Positions 8,267 to 16,066 of a DNA stretch of 64,000 nucleotides are shown here, piece after piece; position 1 is the stretch's first letter, and each line of letters opens with the position of its first letter. Source of the DNA: Myxococcus eversor (lineage in GTDB: Bacteria; Myxococcota; Myxococcia; Myxococcales; Myxococcaceae); the NCBI RefSeq assembly GCF_010894455.1, contig NZ_JAAIXY010000033.1, positions 1-64,000 on the forward strand, read 5' to 3'. The position numbers and the translations under genes are program-made. Under the pieces are notes generated by a model, which was given only the letters and a program-made list of their open reading frames with translations, did no database searches and was not told the DNA's origin.

Positions 8267-9355
8267 TCACCCCGTGAGCGCCGCGCGCCGTCGGTGACGC
8301 AGGGCCACGATGACCATGCTGGCGAACGTCACCACCAGCACGGCGAGTTCCTCCAGGCTGTCGAGCGGAGCCTCGTTCTCGTTGATGAGCGCCAGACTCA
8401 ACAGGCACAGCACCAGGTGGACGCTGAAGACCGGCAGTGACGCGCTCCCCAGGAGCACCAGCATCCTCGGCTTCAGCCAGTGATAGATGTGCGGTGAGCC
8501 CCGGTCCGCGAGCACCGCCAGCGCCAGGAAGTTCACCAGCCGCAGCGGCGCCAACGTCCACTTGTCCAGGAGCACCGGCTCGCTCGCGAGCCACACGAAG
8601 GGCTCCACCTCATACCGCGCCAGGAGGAACAGCACGCCCAACACCCACGCGCTCCCCAGTATCACGGAGGACGCGCGCTCCTCGGGCAGCTTCACACGGG
8701 TCCGCTGACTCCCAGTCCACACACCCAGTACCCAGAGGAACTGCCAGGCGAACAAGTCGAACGCACCGGACTGGTCGATTCTGACCGGCAGCCAGGTGAG
8801 GTCTCCCAACCACGTGTACAGGGCTCTCTTCAATCCGAGCTGCGCCCAGAACCACACCAGTCCACTCAGGCACAACACCTTCGTCCAGCCCGCCGTCCTC
8901 GCCGCGAGCAGGACGAACGGTGTCAGGAACAACAGCACGACATACAGCGGCAGGATGTCGAGCAACGGCGGGCAGTACAGCAGCAAGAGGCTGCTCAACA
9001 GCGCGGTGAGCGGCTCCTGATGGTAGAAGTCGAGCAGGTTGCGGATGGCGGGCCGGTTCGCCAGCCAGCCCACCGTGCCGATGACCGTGAAGGCGAAGAG
9101 CAACAGCCCGACATGGTGCGCGTAGACCTTCAGCGCCCGCCTTCGCAGGCTCGCCCACAGGCTCAATGGCGTTTCCCACGTCTTCCCATGCGAGACGCCC
9201 ACCAGGAACGCCGACAGGAACACGAAGCCCTCGGCCGCCGAGACGAACCCGAACGGCTGGCTGCTGTACGCGTGCAGCCGGGTGGGCAGGTGCGTCAGCG
9301 TCATCAAGACGAGGAGCAACCCCCGCAGGGCATCCAGCTCGGGTCGGCGTGGCAT
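8267..9355 (-). CDS. OpgC-like membrane protein (acyltransferase-3 clan)
   Basis: This 362-residue integral membrane protein has about ten hydrophobic helices. The N-terminus reads RPELDALRGLLLVLMTLTHLP, then FVSAAEGFVFLSAFLVG, the pattern of OpgC, which adds succinyl groups to periplasmic glucans, and of related acyltransferase-3 proteins. The conserved H of the first helix is present. It is 46 bp downstream of the CotH gene on the same strand, so the two are probably one transcript. The acceptor in this organism is unknown. It ends only 6 bp from the convergent gene. Confidence 0.82.
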   Translation of the reverse strand: MPRRPELDALRGLLLVLMTLTHLPTRLHAYSSQPFGFVSAAEGFVFLSAFLVGVSHGKTWETPLSLWASLRRRALKVYAHHVGLLLFAFTVIGTVGWLANRPAIRNLLDFYHQEPLTALLSSLLLLYCPPLLDILPLYVVLLFLTPFVLLAARTAGWTKVLCLSGLVWFWAQLGLKRALYTWLGDLTWLPVRIDQSGAFDLFAWQFLWVLGVWTGSQRTRVKLPEERASSVILGSAWVLGVLFLLARYEVEPFVWLASEPVLLDKWTLAPLRLVNFLALAVLADRGSPHIYHWLKPRMLVLLGSASLPVFSVHLVLCLLSLALINENEAPLDSLEELAVLVVTFASMVIVALRHRRRAALTG

Positions 9356-9401
9356 GAAGACGTGGGGCGTCCGGGCGCGGAGGGCGGGCGCCCTCGGCCC
9401 G

Positions 9402-11375
9402 TCACGGCGCGCCCAGCTCCTGCTCCAGGTGCGCTCGCAGCGCGGCAGGCCGCCGCATCGCGGTGTCTCGCATGGCCTGGATGGCCTCCCTCCAGCGCTC
9501 CATCGAGGACGGGTTGCGCCACCGGCCGATGTGCTCGGGCATCTCGGGCGCGAGCCGCGCCTCCGCCGCGTCGAGCCACGCCACGACGCGCTCCGGTGCG
9601 AAGGTGTTCTCCAGGTGCCAGTGGAAGCGGGCGATGAACAGACCCTTGAAGTCCGGGGACTTCAACAGGCTTCGCAGCAACACCTCGAGGGGCTCACCGA
9701 TGCCGTCGCCACGCAGGAGCCTGCCCAGTGAGTTGACGTCGGGCCCCTTCATGAAGGTCGCGTCCAGGTCATACAGCAACCAGCGCCAACGCCCATCACC
9801 CGGGCCCGGTGTGCCGTCGCCCGTGCGGTTGCGCCAGAACTTGATGTTGTTGTTCGGCCAGTCCTCGTTGTCGAAGTAGAGCTGCGCGATGTGGTAGTCG
9901 ATGAAGTCCTCCACATCCATCCGCTCCAGCACGTGCGCGTAATGCTCGGGCACGGACAGGTCGTGCTCCCGCACATACGTCAGCAGCTCCTCGTACGGCA
10001 GGATGTCCTCCAACTCCCCCGTGTCGAGGCCGCCGGCATTCTCCAGGATGACGATGTCCTTGCGCTTCAGCCCGTGGTGGGCCGCCAGGTAGTACTCGTC
10101 GTACCGCTCGCGCAGTTCGTGCAATCCCCAGTACTCGCCATTGAGGAACACCACCGCGGGCCGACAGGCCTGGAGCGCCAGCGACGTGTCGCGCAAGAGT
10201 CCCTGGAGGACGCAGTCCCTCAACTTGGAGACCTGCTGGTCCTGTCCCGAGGTGCGCACCAGCAGGCGCTTGAACTCGCGCAACGAATGGCCCGGGAAGA
10301 GGTCGGCCTGGAACAGCTCCGGGCCATAATCTTCCTTCGCATACAATCGCAGACTCTTCTGCGGCAGCGCCGCGCTCCCCGAGCCGTGGATGCGCACCCC
10401 CGCGTTCTGCGCAAGCACGGGCGCGCCGGATGTCTCGAACCACTCGACATGGACCGGGCGCTCCCAATCCTTGCCATCCTGCATGTAATTGCCCGTCCCA
10501 TAGCCCTCCGACCAGTCCGGAGTCTCTTCATGGACGCGGCCCGGCACATAGATGCCCTGGACGGAGTCGAAGAAGTTCGCCGCGTCCGTCACCAGGGACA
10601 GCACGGGCAGGGTGTAGGGCCGCTGGCCAATGAGATACGTCCGCGCCTGTCCCGCCCCCACGGGCAGCTCACCCTCGAACCGCTGGACGCGCACCACCGT
10701 GCCGAGTGTCACGGGAGACGTGGGAGGCTGCCAACGCCAGGACTCGGGCGCGTCCTCCGGATTGGTCCGGATGAGGCTCAGCGGGGCCGGCTGTCCGGCC
10801 CGGTTCAACAGCGCCAGCGGCGCGGTGTAGACAGGAGAGGAGGGGCCCGGAGTCGAGCCGTCCAGGGTGTAGCGCGTCGTCGTCTCAGGCGACGTGGGCA
10901 GCGTGAGGAGCGCCTCGGAGGCATACAGTCCCTCCGGCGCCGCGAAGCTCAACCGCTGGAAGTCGAGCCGGGTGCGATTCTCCGTCCCGGTGTCGTGATA
11001 GGCGATGATTTCCAGGGCCTGGCTCTCGTGAGTCGGCTGCCAGGGAATGCTCCACCGCCCATCGGGCTCCAGCACCGCCTCGCCGATGAGCACCGTGCCC
11101 TCATAGACAACCACCCGGACGATGCCCGCATCGACCCGGAAGCCACCACGCAGGACGTGTTGCTCATTGTCCATGGCGTCGATGGTGAGGTCCGCATCGG
11201 GCTTCTGCTCCACCCGCTCGCCGGCGTCCTCACTCGGAGTGTCCCGACACGCTCCCAACGACAGCAGGAGCAGGGCGAGCGCCCCGGGAAGCGTCAGCCT
11301 CCCTGGCGAGCCGTGGCCGCGCGGGCGCGCCAGGACCTGGCGCCCCGGAACTTCGGGAGCTGACGACGGAGTCAT
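9402..11375 (-). CDS. CotH kinase family lipoprotein with chitobiase C-terminal-like domain
   Basis: The start at 11375 gives 657 residues beginning with a basic stretch, a hydrophobic helix and a lipobox (LLLLSLGAC), so the product is an exported lipoprotein. Residues about 150-190 (ALLTLPTSPETTTRYTLDGSTPGPSSP) resemble the chitobiase/hexosaminidase C-terminal domain. From about 250 onward it is a CotH domain: GVRIHGSGSAALPQKSLRLY, FLNGEYWGLHELRERYDEYY, then DNEDWPNNNIKFWRN and LYDLDATF. The last two hold the metal- and ATP-binding Asp residues. CotH of Bacillus is a secreted protein kinase of the spore coat; bacterial relatives outside spore formers are uncharacterised. It lies upstream of the OpgC-like gene. 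Confidence 0.85.
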   Translation of the reverse strand: MTPSSAPEVPGRQVLARPRGHGSPGRLTLPGALALLLLSLGACRDTPSEDAGERVEQKPDADLTIDAMDNEQHVLRGGFRVDAGIVRVVVYEGTVLIGEAVLEPDGRWSIPWQPTHESQALEIIAYHDTGTENRTRLDFQRLSFAAPEGLYASEALLTLPTSPETTTRYTLDGSTPGPSSPVYTAPLALLNRAGQPAPLSLIRTNPEDAPESWRWQPPTSPVTLGTVVRVQRFEGELPVGAGQARTYLIGQRPYTLPVLSLVTDAANFFDSVQGIYVPGRVHEETPDWSEGYGTGNYMQDGKDWERPVHVEWFETSGAPVLAQNAGVRIHGSGSAALPQKSLRLYAKEDYGPELFQADLFPGHSLREFKRLLVRTSGQDQQVSKLRDCVLQGLLRDTSLALQACRPAVVFLNGEYWGLHELRERYDEYYLAAHHGLKRKDIVILENAGGLDTGELEDILPYEELLTYVREHDLSVPEHYAHVLERMDVEDFIDYHIAQLYFDNEDWPNNNIKFWRNRTGDGTPGPGDGRWRWLLYDLDATFMKGPDVNSLGRLLRGDGIGEPLEVLLRSLLKSPDFKGLFIARFHWHLENTFAPERVVAWLDAAEARLAPEMPEHIGRWRNPSSMERWREAIQAMRDTAMRRPAALRAHLEQELGAP

Positions 11376-11557
11376 GTGGGGGGCACGCTGCTGGGGACCT
11401 GGGGGGTGACAAGAACCACGGGTCCAACAGCAATACTCGTGCCTCAAACTATCTCCCTGAATTCATGGAGTAGTGTCGGGAGGGCGTGGCAGTGTGCCAC
11501 GCTGGGGATGGCGGATTGCCATGGCGGCTGCTCACTCGAGCGAGGGTGGGACTTGCG

Positions 11558-11863
11558 ATGACGGAGCCAAGACCCCGGCACTGTGCGACGTGTGGGCGTG
11601 CCCTGAACCCCCGCGAGGTCTACTACCGCTTCAACCTGGTGCTGGAGGGCGAGCAGGACGTGCTCGACTCCGGTGACGAGGCTGAAGACGGGGACAGGGA
11701 CGCACTCGCGGAGCTGGTCCAGCGGTTGGAGGATGGGCCAGAGGACGCCAGCGAGTTGGAAGACCAGGTCCACTGGGAACGTGCGGGCGTGGTGTGTTCG
11801 GCCTGTCGCATCGTGGTGGTGCGCATGCTCGACGAAGGCGCGGGGACGCCGCGGCCCCACTGA
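11558..11863 (+). CDS. Small zinc-ribbon-like protein
   Basis: The ATG at 11558 gives 101 residues; the longer frame from 11486 adds only non-conserved-looking sequence. Two CxxC pairs, CATCG near residue 9 and CSAC near residue 81, flank a very acidic middle (DSGDEAEDGDRD), which suggests one zinc site formed by two distant knuckles. There is no signal peptide. The role is unknown. It stands between the divergent CotH gene and the ferritin-like gene. Confidence 0.65.
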   Translation: MTEPRPRHCATCGRALNPREVYYRFNLVLEGEQDVLDSGDEAEDGDRDALAELVQRLEDGPEDASELEDQVHWERAGVVCSACRIVVVRMLDEGAGTPRPH

Positions 11864-11972
11864 CGTCCCGGGCACCGGGAGGCGTCTTCGCCACCTCAGA
11901 TTTCTGAGCAGGTGGGGAGAAAACGGCGTGCGCTTGTCAGCGTTTCAGACGTCTCTCCGAGTGACGCGCTCC

Positions 11973-11988
11973 TGGCCCCTGCATTGCT
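11973..11988 (+). promoter_or_regulatory. Sigma-54-type promoter candidate (-24/-12)
   Basis: TGGCCC-N5-TTGCT with correct GG-to-GC spacing matches the sigma-54 consensus TGGCAC-N5-TTGCW except for one base (C for A). It ends 33 bp before the start of the ferritin-like lipoprotein gene, which allows a leader of about 20 bases containing the GGGAG ribosome site. Sigma-54 promoters are common in myxobacteria. Activator sites were not identified. Confidence 0.45.
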
Positions 11989-12021
11989 TTTGGCACCGGG
12001 TTCACTCGATGGGAGCCTTTC

Positions 12022-13347
12022 ATGGACTCGAATCAACTGCGGCAGCTCTTCGCGAAGGCCCTGCGAGCGTCGCTGGCCTCTCCATTGTTGTTGGCCGGCT
12101 GCGGTGGCCTGGACCTGAAGGGCTACTCGCCTCCCGTGTGTGAGGATGGTTGGAAGCTCGCGATGAGCGGCCTGTCCCCCGCGACGCAGCCGGACCTGGT
12201 GCAGCTCCGTCGGAGCCAGGACACCGGGGACCAGCGCGACCCGCGCTTCCATGAGGTGCTGTCGTCTTCGGGCACGGCTTGCGCGACGGCGTCCCAGCCC
12301 GCGACGTGTCAGGCGGAGCTCGACGCCCTGGCCCCCGAGGGCGGCTTTCGTTCCTCCTGTGACTTGTTCTGCGAGTCGTATTACCTGGCGACCACGGAGG
12401 GCGACACCGTGGCGGCGAAGGCCTCGCTGGAGGCACTCCTGAGCTTCCTGGGTGCCATCGACACGCCCCAGGAGGCCCTGCTGCGGGTCTTCGCGGACGG
12501 CTACACCGTGAGCTGCTCCCAGTTGGAGCGCGGCGCGGTGAAGGCGAACGGGGACGGCACCTTCAACGTCGTCGCGAGCAAGGGCTTCGCCTGCGGAGAG
12601 GGGACGAAGGAGACGCAATACCTCTTCCAGGTGTCGGCTACGGGCGAGGTGGTCGAGAAGGACAGTGAGGTCCTGAAGCGCGGCGACAAGGGCTGCTCCG
12701 TGGGGCGTCGGCCGGCGGGACTCCAGTCGGATGGCGTCGTCGAGTGCGCGGATACCGTGGGGCGGCACCTGGCGCTCGTCGCCCACCTGGAGGCGGTCTC
12801 CATCCAGGCGTTCCTTCGGCTGCGCGCGGAGCTGGCGCTTCATGGCGCTGACGTCGAGCTCCAGGATGCGGCGCTGCGCGGCGCGATGGACGAGGTGATG
12901 CACACGGAGGTGTCCGGGCGTCTGGCCCGGAAGTACGGCGCGACGCCGGAGCGGCCCCAGGTGGCTTCGCTTCCGCCCCGGCCGCTCGCGGAGGTGGTGT
13001 TGGACAACGCCGTGGAGGGGTGCGTGCGCGAGACGTATGGCGCGCTGGTGGCCCACCACCAGTCCCTGCACGCGGAGGACTCAGAGGTGCGCGAGGTGAT
13101 GGCGCGCATCGCCGAGGACGAGACGCGGCACGCGGACCTGTCGTGGGCCGTCGACCGCTGGGCGAGCGCGCGGCTTGCCGAGAGCGAGCGGACGGCGGTG
13201 CGCGAGGCCCGGCTGCGGGCCGTGGAGACCCTGCGCGCGGAGGTGGCCGAGCCGACTGATGCCGCGCTCATCCGCGAGCTCGGTCTTCCCACGCCGGAGG
13301 TCGCCATGGCGATGGTGGACACGCTCTCGCGCGAGCTCTGGAACTGA
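12022..13347 (+). CDS. Ferritin-like-domain lipoprotein
   Basis: This 441-residue protein has a signal peptide with lipobox (LLLAGC). The first 230 residues are a Cys-containing region unique to this protein. The second half (about 250-400) is a four-helix ferritin-like domain: a Glu in AHLEAVSIQAF, an ExxH in DEVMHTEV, and another ExxH in EDETRHADL, which together form a di-iron-type ligand set. Relatives of this architecture are frequent in myxobacteria and have no known function; iron oxidation or radical chemistry in the periplasm is possible. GGGAG six bases before 12022 supports the start. A sigma-54-like promoter lies just upstream. Confidence 0.8.
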   Translation: MDSNQLRQLFAKALRASLASPLLLAGCGGLDLKGYSPPVCEDGWKLAMSGLSPATQPDLVQLRRSQDTGDQRDPRFHEVLSSSGTACATASQPATCQAELDALAPEGGFRSSCDLFCESYYLATTEGDTVAAKASLEALLSFLGAIDTPQEALLRVFADGYTVSCSQLERGAVKANGDGTFNVVASKGFACGEGTKETQYLFQVSATGEVVEKDSEVLKRGDKGCSVGRRPAGLQSDGVVECADTVGRHLALVAHLEAVSIQAFLRLRAELALHGADVELQDAALRGAMDEVMHTEVSGRLARKYGATPERPQVASLPPRPLAEVVLDNAVEGCVRETYGALVAHHQSLHAEDSEVREVMARIAEDETRHADLSWAVDRWASARLAESERTAVREARLRAVETLRAEVAEPTDAALIRELGLPTPEVAMAMVDTLSRELWN

Positions 13348-13364
13348 GCCGGGAGTCATTCGCG

Positions 13365-14636
13365 TCAGGACGTGGGCGGGGTGCTCGCGAGCACCTCGCG
13401 AAGGCGCTCCTCCAGGAAGCGCCGCTCGGGCTCGGTGCGCACCAGCGCGAGGGCCCTGCGGTACGCCGCCTCTGCTTCGCGCCAGCGCCCCAGGCGGCGA
13501 AGCAGCTCCGCGCGGGCCGCCGGCAGCAGGTGATACGCGGTCAGCCTGCCAGAGGACTCCAGGTCGTCGACCAGCGCGAGTCCCTGCTCCGGGCCGCGCG
13601 CCATCGCCACCGCCGCCGCGCGATTGAGCTCCACCACCGGGCCCGGGGCCAGCTCGGTGAGCCGTCCATAGAGGGCGGCGATCTGCTCCCAGTCGGTCTC
13701 CGCCGCGTGCTTCGCCTGGGCATGGAGCGCCGCGATGGCCGCCTGGACGGTGTAGGGCCCGTGCGCGCCCAGCGCCAGCGCCGCGTCGAACTGCTCCAGG
13801 CCCTCCTTCATCTCCGAGGCATCCCACAAGCTCCGGTCCTGCCGGTCCAACAACACCAGCCCCCCGTCGTCGGCCACGCGCGCGCGGCGACGTGAGTGGT
13901 GAAGCAGCAGCAACGCCAGCAACGAGGCCACCTCGGGATGGCGCGGCAGCAGCGAGCGCGTCAGCCTCGCCAGCCGCAGTGCCTCCGCGCACAAATCCAT
14001 GCGCAAGAGCTCCATGCCCTCCGTCGCGGAATGGCCCTCCGAGAAGAGCAGGTAGATGGCGTGCAGCACGCCCCGGGTGCGCTCGGCCAGCGCGTCCGGC
14101 TCCGGGATGACGTAGGGGATGCGCGCGTCGCGAATCTTGCGCTGCGCCCGCACCAACCGCTGCGCCATCGTCGCGGCGGGCACCAGGAACGCGCGCGCCA
14201 CCTCCTCCGTCGTCAGGCCGCACAGCGTGCGCAGTGCCAGGGCCACCTGGATGTCCTCCGCCAGCGCCGGGTGACAGCAGGTGAAGAGCAGCCGGAGTGA
14301 GTCATCCGGATGCGCCTGCCAGTCCCTGCCGTCGAGCGTCGGGGCGAGCTCCTGCTCCACCCTCGCGATGACCTCCAGCGCGTCCACGCGTGCGCCGAGC
14401 CGGGCGCTTCTGCGCACCCGGTCCACCGCCTTGTTCTTCGCCGCGCGCAACAGCCACGCGCGCGGCTCCGTCGGAACACCCTCGCGCGGCCACTGGAGGA
14501 GCGCCGCCTCGAAGGCCTCCTGCACCACCTCCTCGGCCGAGCCGAAGTCTCCGCCCATGACGCGGATGACCGTGGCGACGATGCGGCCATAGTCGTCGCG
14601 CCAGGTCCGCTCGAGCAGGGACGGCAGGTCCGTCAT
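13365..14636 (-). CDS. ECF sigma factor with C-terminal helical extension (ECF42 type)
   Basis: This 423-residue protein has sigma-70 region 2 at about residues 10-80 (GGDFGSAEEVVQEAFEAALLQWP, then PRAWLLRAAKNKAVDRVRR) and region 4 at about 120-170 (TLCGLTTEEVARAFLVPAATMAQRLVRA). The remaining 240 residues are paired helices like TPRs, the known C-terminal extension of the ECF42 group, which replaces an anti-sigma factor in control. ECF42 genes are typically next to genes for DGPF-motif proteins, and here one lies 52 bp upstream on the same strand. The regulon is unknown beyond that partner. Confidence 0.88.
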   Translation of the reverse strand: MTDLPSLLERTWRDDYGRIVATVIRVMGGDFGSAEEVVQEAFEAALLQWPREGVPTEPRAWLLRAAKNKAVDRVRRSARLGARVDALEVIARVEQELAPTLDGRDWQAHPDDSLRLLFTCCHPALAEDIQVALALRTLCGLTTEEVARAFLVPAATMAQRLVRAQRKIRDARIPYVIPEPDALAERTRGVLHAIYLLFSEGHSATEGMELLRMDLCAEALRLARLTRSLLPRHPEVASLLALLLLHHSRRRARVADDGGLVLLDRQDRSLWDASEMKEGLEQFDAALALGAHGPYTVQAAIAALHAQAKHAAETDWEQIAALYGRLTELAPGPVVELNRAAAVAMARGPEQGLALVDDLESSGRLTAYHLLPAARAELLRRLGRWREAEAAYRRALALVRTEPERRFLEERLREVLASTPPTS

Positions 14637-14688
14637 GAAGGCTCCACCCAGGCCCCGACCTCCACGCCCGGGGCCCGGGCTTCGGGCC

Positions 14689-15051
14689 TCAGCCCATGGT
14701 GCCGGAGAAATCCACCACCGGGCGGATTTCCACGCAGCCCAGCCGCACGCTCGGAATGCGCGAGGCCAGCGCGATGGCTTCGTCGAGGTCCTTGGCCTCC
14801 ACCAGGAAGAAGCCTCCGAGTTGCTCCCGCGTCTCCGCGAAGGGGCCGTCCGTCGTCAGCCGCTTGCCATCGCGCACGCGCACCGTCGTCGCCGTCTGCG
14901 TCGGCTGCAGCGCCTCACCCGAGACGAAGTTGCCGCTCTTCTGGATGGAGTCCGTGTAGGCGGAGTACTCACCCATGAGCTGCTCGGTCTCCGCCTTGGG
15001 CATCGTCTCCCAGGCCTTCTCGTTCTCGTAGATCATCAGCAGGTACTTCAT
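14689..15051 (-). CDS. YCII-related DGPF-domain protein
   Basis: The start at 15051 gives the normal 120-residue size; the frame continues to 15198 without family-like sequence. The family core is complete: MKYLLMIYENE at the N-terminus, the central TDGPFAETREQLGGFFLVEA and DEAIALASRIP. The fold is a ferredoxin-like dimer. DGPF proteins are the usual partners and targets of ECF42 sigma factors; their biochemical role is not settled. The sigma gene follows 52 bp downstream, so the two form an operon. Confidence 0.88.
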   Translation of the reverse strand: MKYLLMIYENEKAWETMPKAETEQLMGEYSAYTDSIQKSGNFVSGEALQPTQTATTVRVRDGKRLTTDGPFAETREQLGGFFLVEAKDLDEAIALASRIPSVRLGCVEIRPVVDFSGTMG

Positions 15052-15154
15052 GGGGTGGGTCCTCTCGATATGGGGGAGCGCAGTCTCCCGCCGAGGAGTC
15101 GATTGGGGATTCGGGAAATCGACAGCGGTTTTCGGGAGGATTTTCCGGACCGCG

Positions 15155-15970
15155 TCAGGAGGGCGTCCCCAAGGGGGAGAAGTGGCTGAAGGGGCCATGG
15201 CCGCGCCCCAGGGCGAGCGGGTGCTCCAGGGCGGAGGTGACGTGGGCCTTGGCGCGCCGGGTGGCCTCCCAGGGGCTCTGTCCCAGGGCGAGCCAGGCGG
15301 CGATGGCGGCGGACAGCGTGCAGCCGGTGCCGTGGGTGTTGTGCGTCTTCACCGCGCGCAGGAACAGCGTCTCCAGCCGCTCGCCGTCGAACCAGACGTC
15401 CAGCCCGCGAAGCTCGCCGGCCATGCCCCCGCCCTTGACGAGCACCGCGCGCGGGCCGAGTTGATGGATGCGCCGCGCGGCCTCCTCCATGTCCTCCAGC
15501 GTGTTCAGCTCCATCCCCGCGAGCAGCTCCGCTTCGTGCCGGTTGGGAGTGACGACGTCGGCGAGCGGGAGCAGGTGTTCCTTCAGGGCCCCGACGGCCG
15601 AGTCGTCGATGAGGCGCGCTCCGGCGCGGGACACCATGACGGGGTCCACCACCAGCGGGCCCAGCTTCAGGGCCTTCAGCCGCCACGCGACGACGGAGAT
15701 GATGTCGGCGTTGACGAGCATGCCCGTCTTCACCGCGCCCACGCCCAGGTCCTCGGCGACGGCGTCCAACTGCGCGGCCACGGCGGCGGCGGGGAGGACG
15801 TCCACGCGGGTGACGCCCCGGGTGTTCTGCGCGGTGATGGCCGTGAGCGCGGTGGTGCCGTGCACGCGGTGGAAAGAGAAGGTGTTCAGGTCCGCCTGGA
15901 TGCCGGCGCCACCACCGCTGTCGGAGCCGGCGATGGTGAGCGCCGTCGGCACGGGCTTGGGAGTCTCCAT
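15155..15970 (-). CDS. thiD: Hydroxymethylpyrimidine/phosphomethylpyrimidine kinase
   Basis: This 271-residue ribokinase-fold enzyme phosphorylates HMP and HMP-phosphate in thiamine synthesis. Visible motifs are [16 protein letters not shown] at the N-terminus (substrate binding), [10 protein letters not shown], and the ATP/anion-hole motif [18 protein letters not shown] near residue 215, with the reactive Cys. The start is ambiguous between ATGs at 15970 and 15979; neither has a good ribosome site. No TPP riboswitch is recognisable in the short upstream gap. It may share a transcript with the genes downstream, although a 103-bp gap separates it from the YCII gene. Confidence 0.92.
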   Translation of the reverse strand: METPKPVPTALTIAGSDSGGGAGIQADLNTFSFHRVHGTTALTAITAQNTRGVTRVDVLPAAAVAAQLDAVAEDLGVGAVKTGMLVNADIISVVAWRLKALKLGPLVVDPVMVSRAGARLIDDSAVGALKEHLLPLADVVTPNRHEAELLAGMELNTLEDMEEAARRIHQLGPRAVLVKGGGMAGELRGLDVWFDGERLETLFLRAVKTHNTHGTGCTLSAAIAAWLALGQSPWEATRRAKAHVTSALEHPLALGRGHGPFSHFSPLGTPS

Positions 15971-16066
15971 GGGCCGCATGCTGCGGCACCCGGAGCGTGG
16001 GAGCCACCCCAAATTCCGGGGGCGGGCCCGCCTCGTCGCGAGCCCGCACCCGGAGTCACCCCGACG

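Noticed and set aside
15971-16066. Possible TPP riboswitch before thiD
   Set aside because: The gap is under 100 bp and holds no recognisable thi-box core; the upstream gene end takes most of the space.
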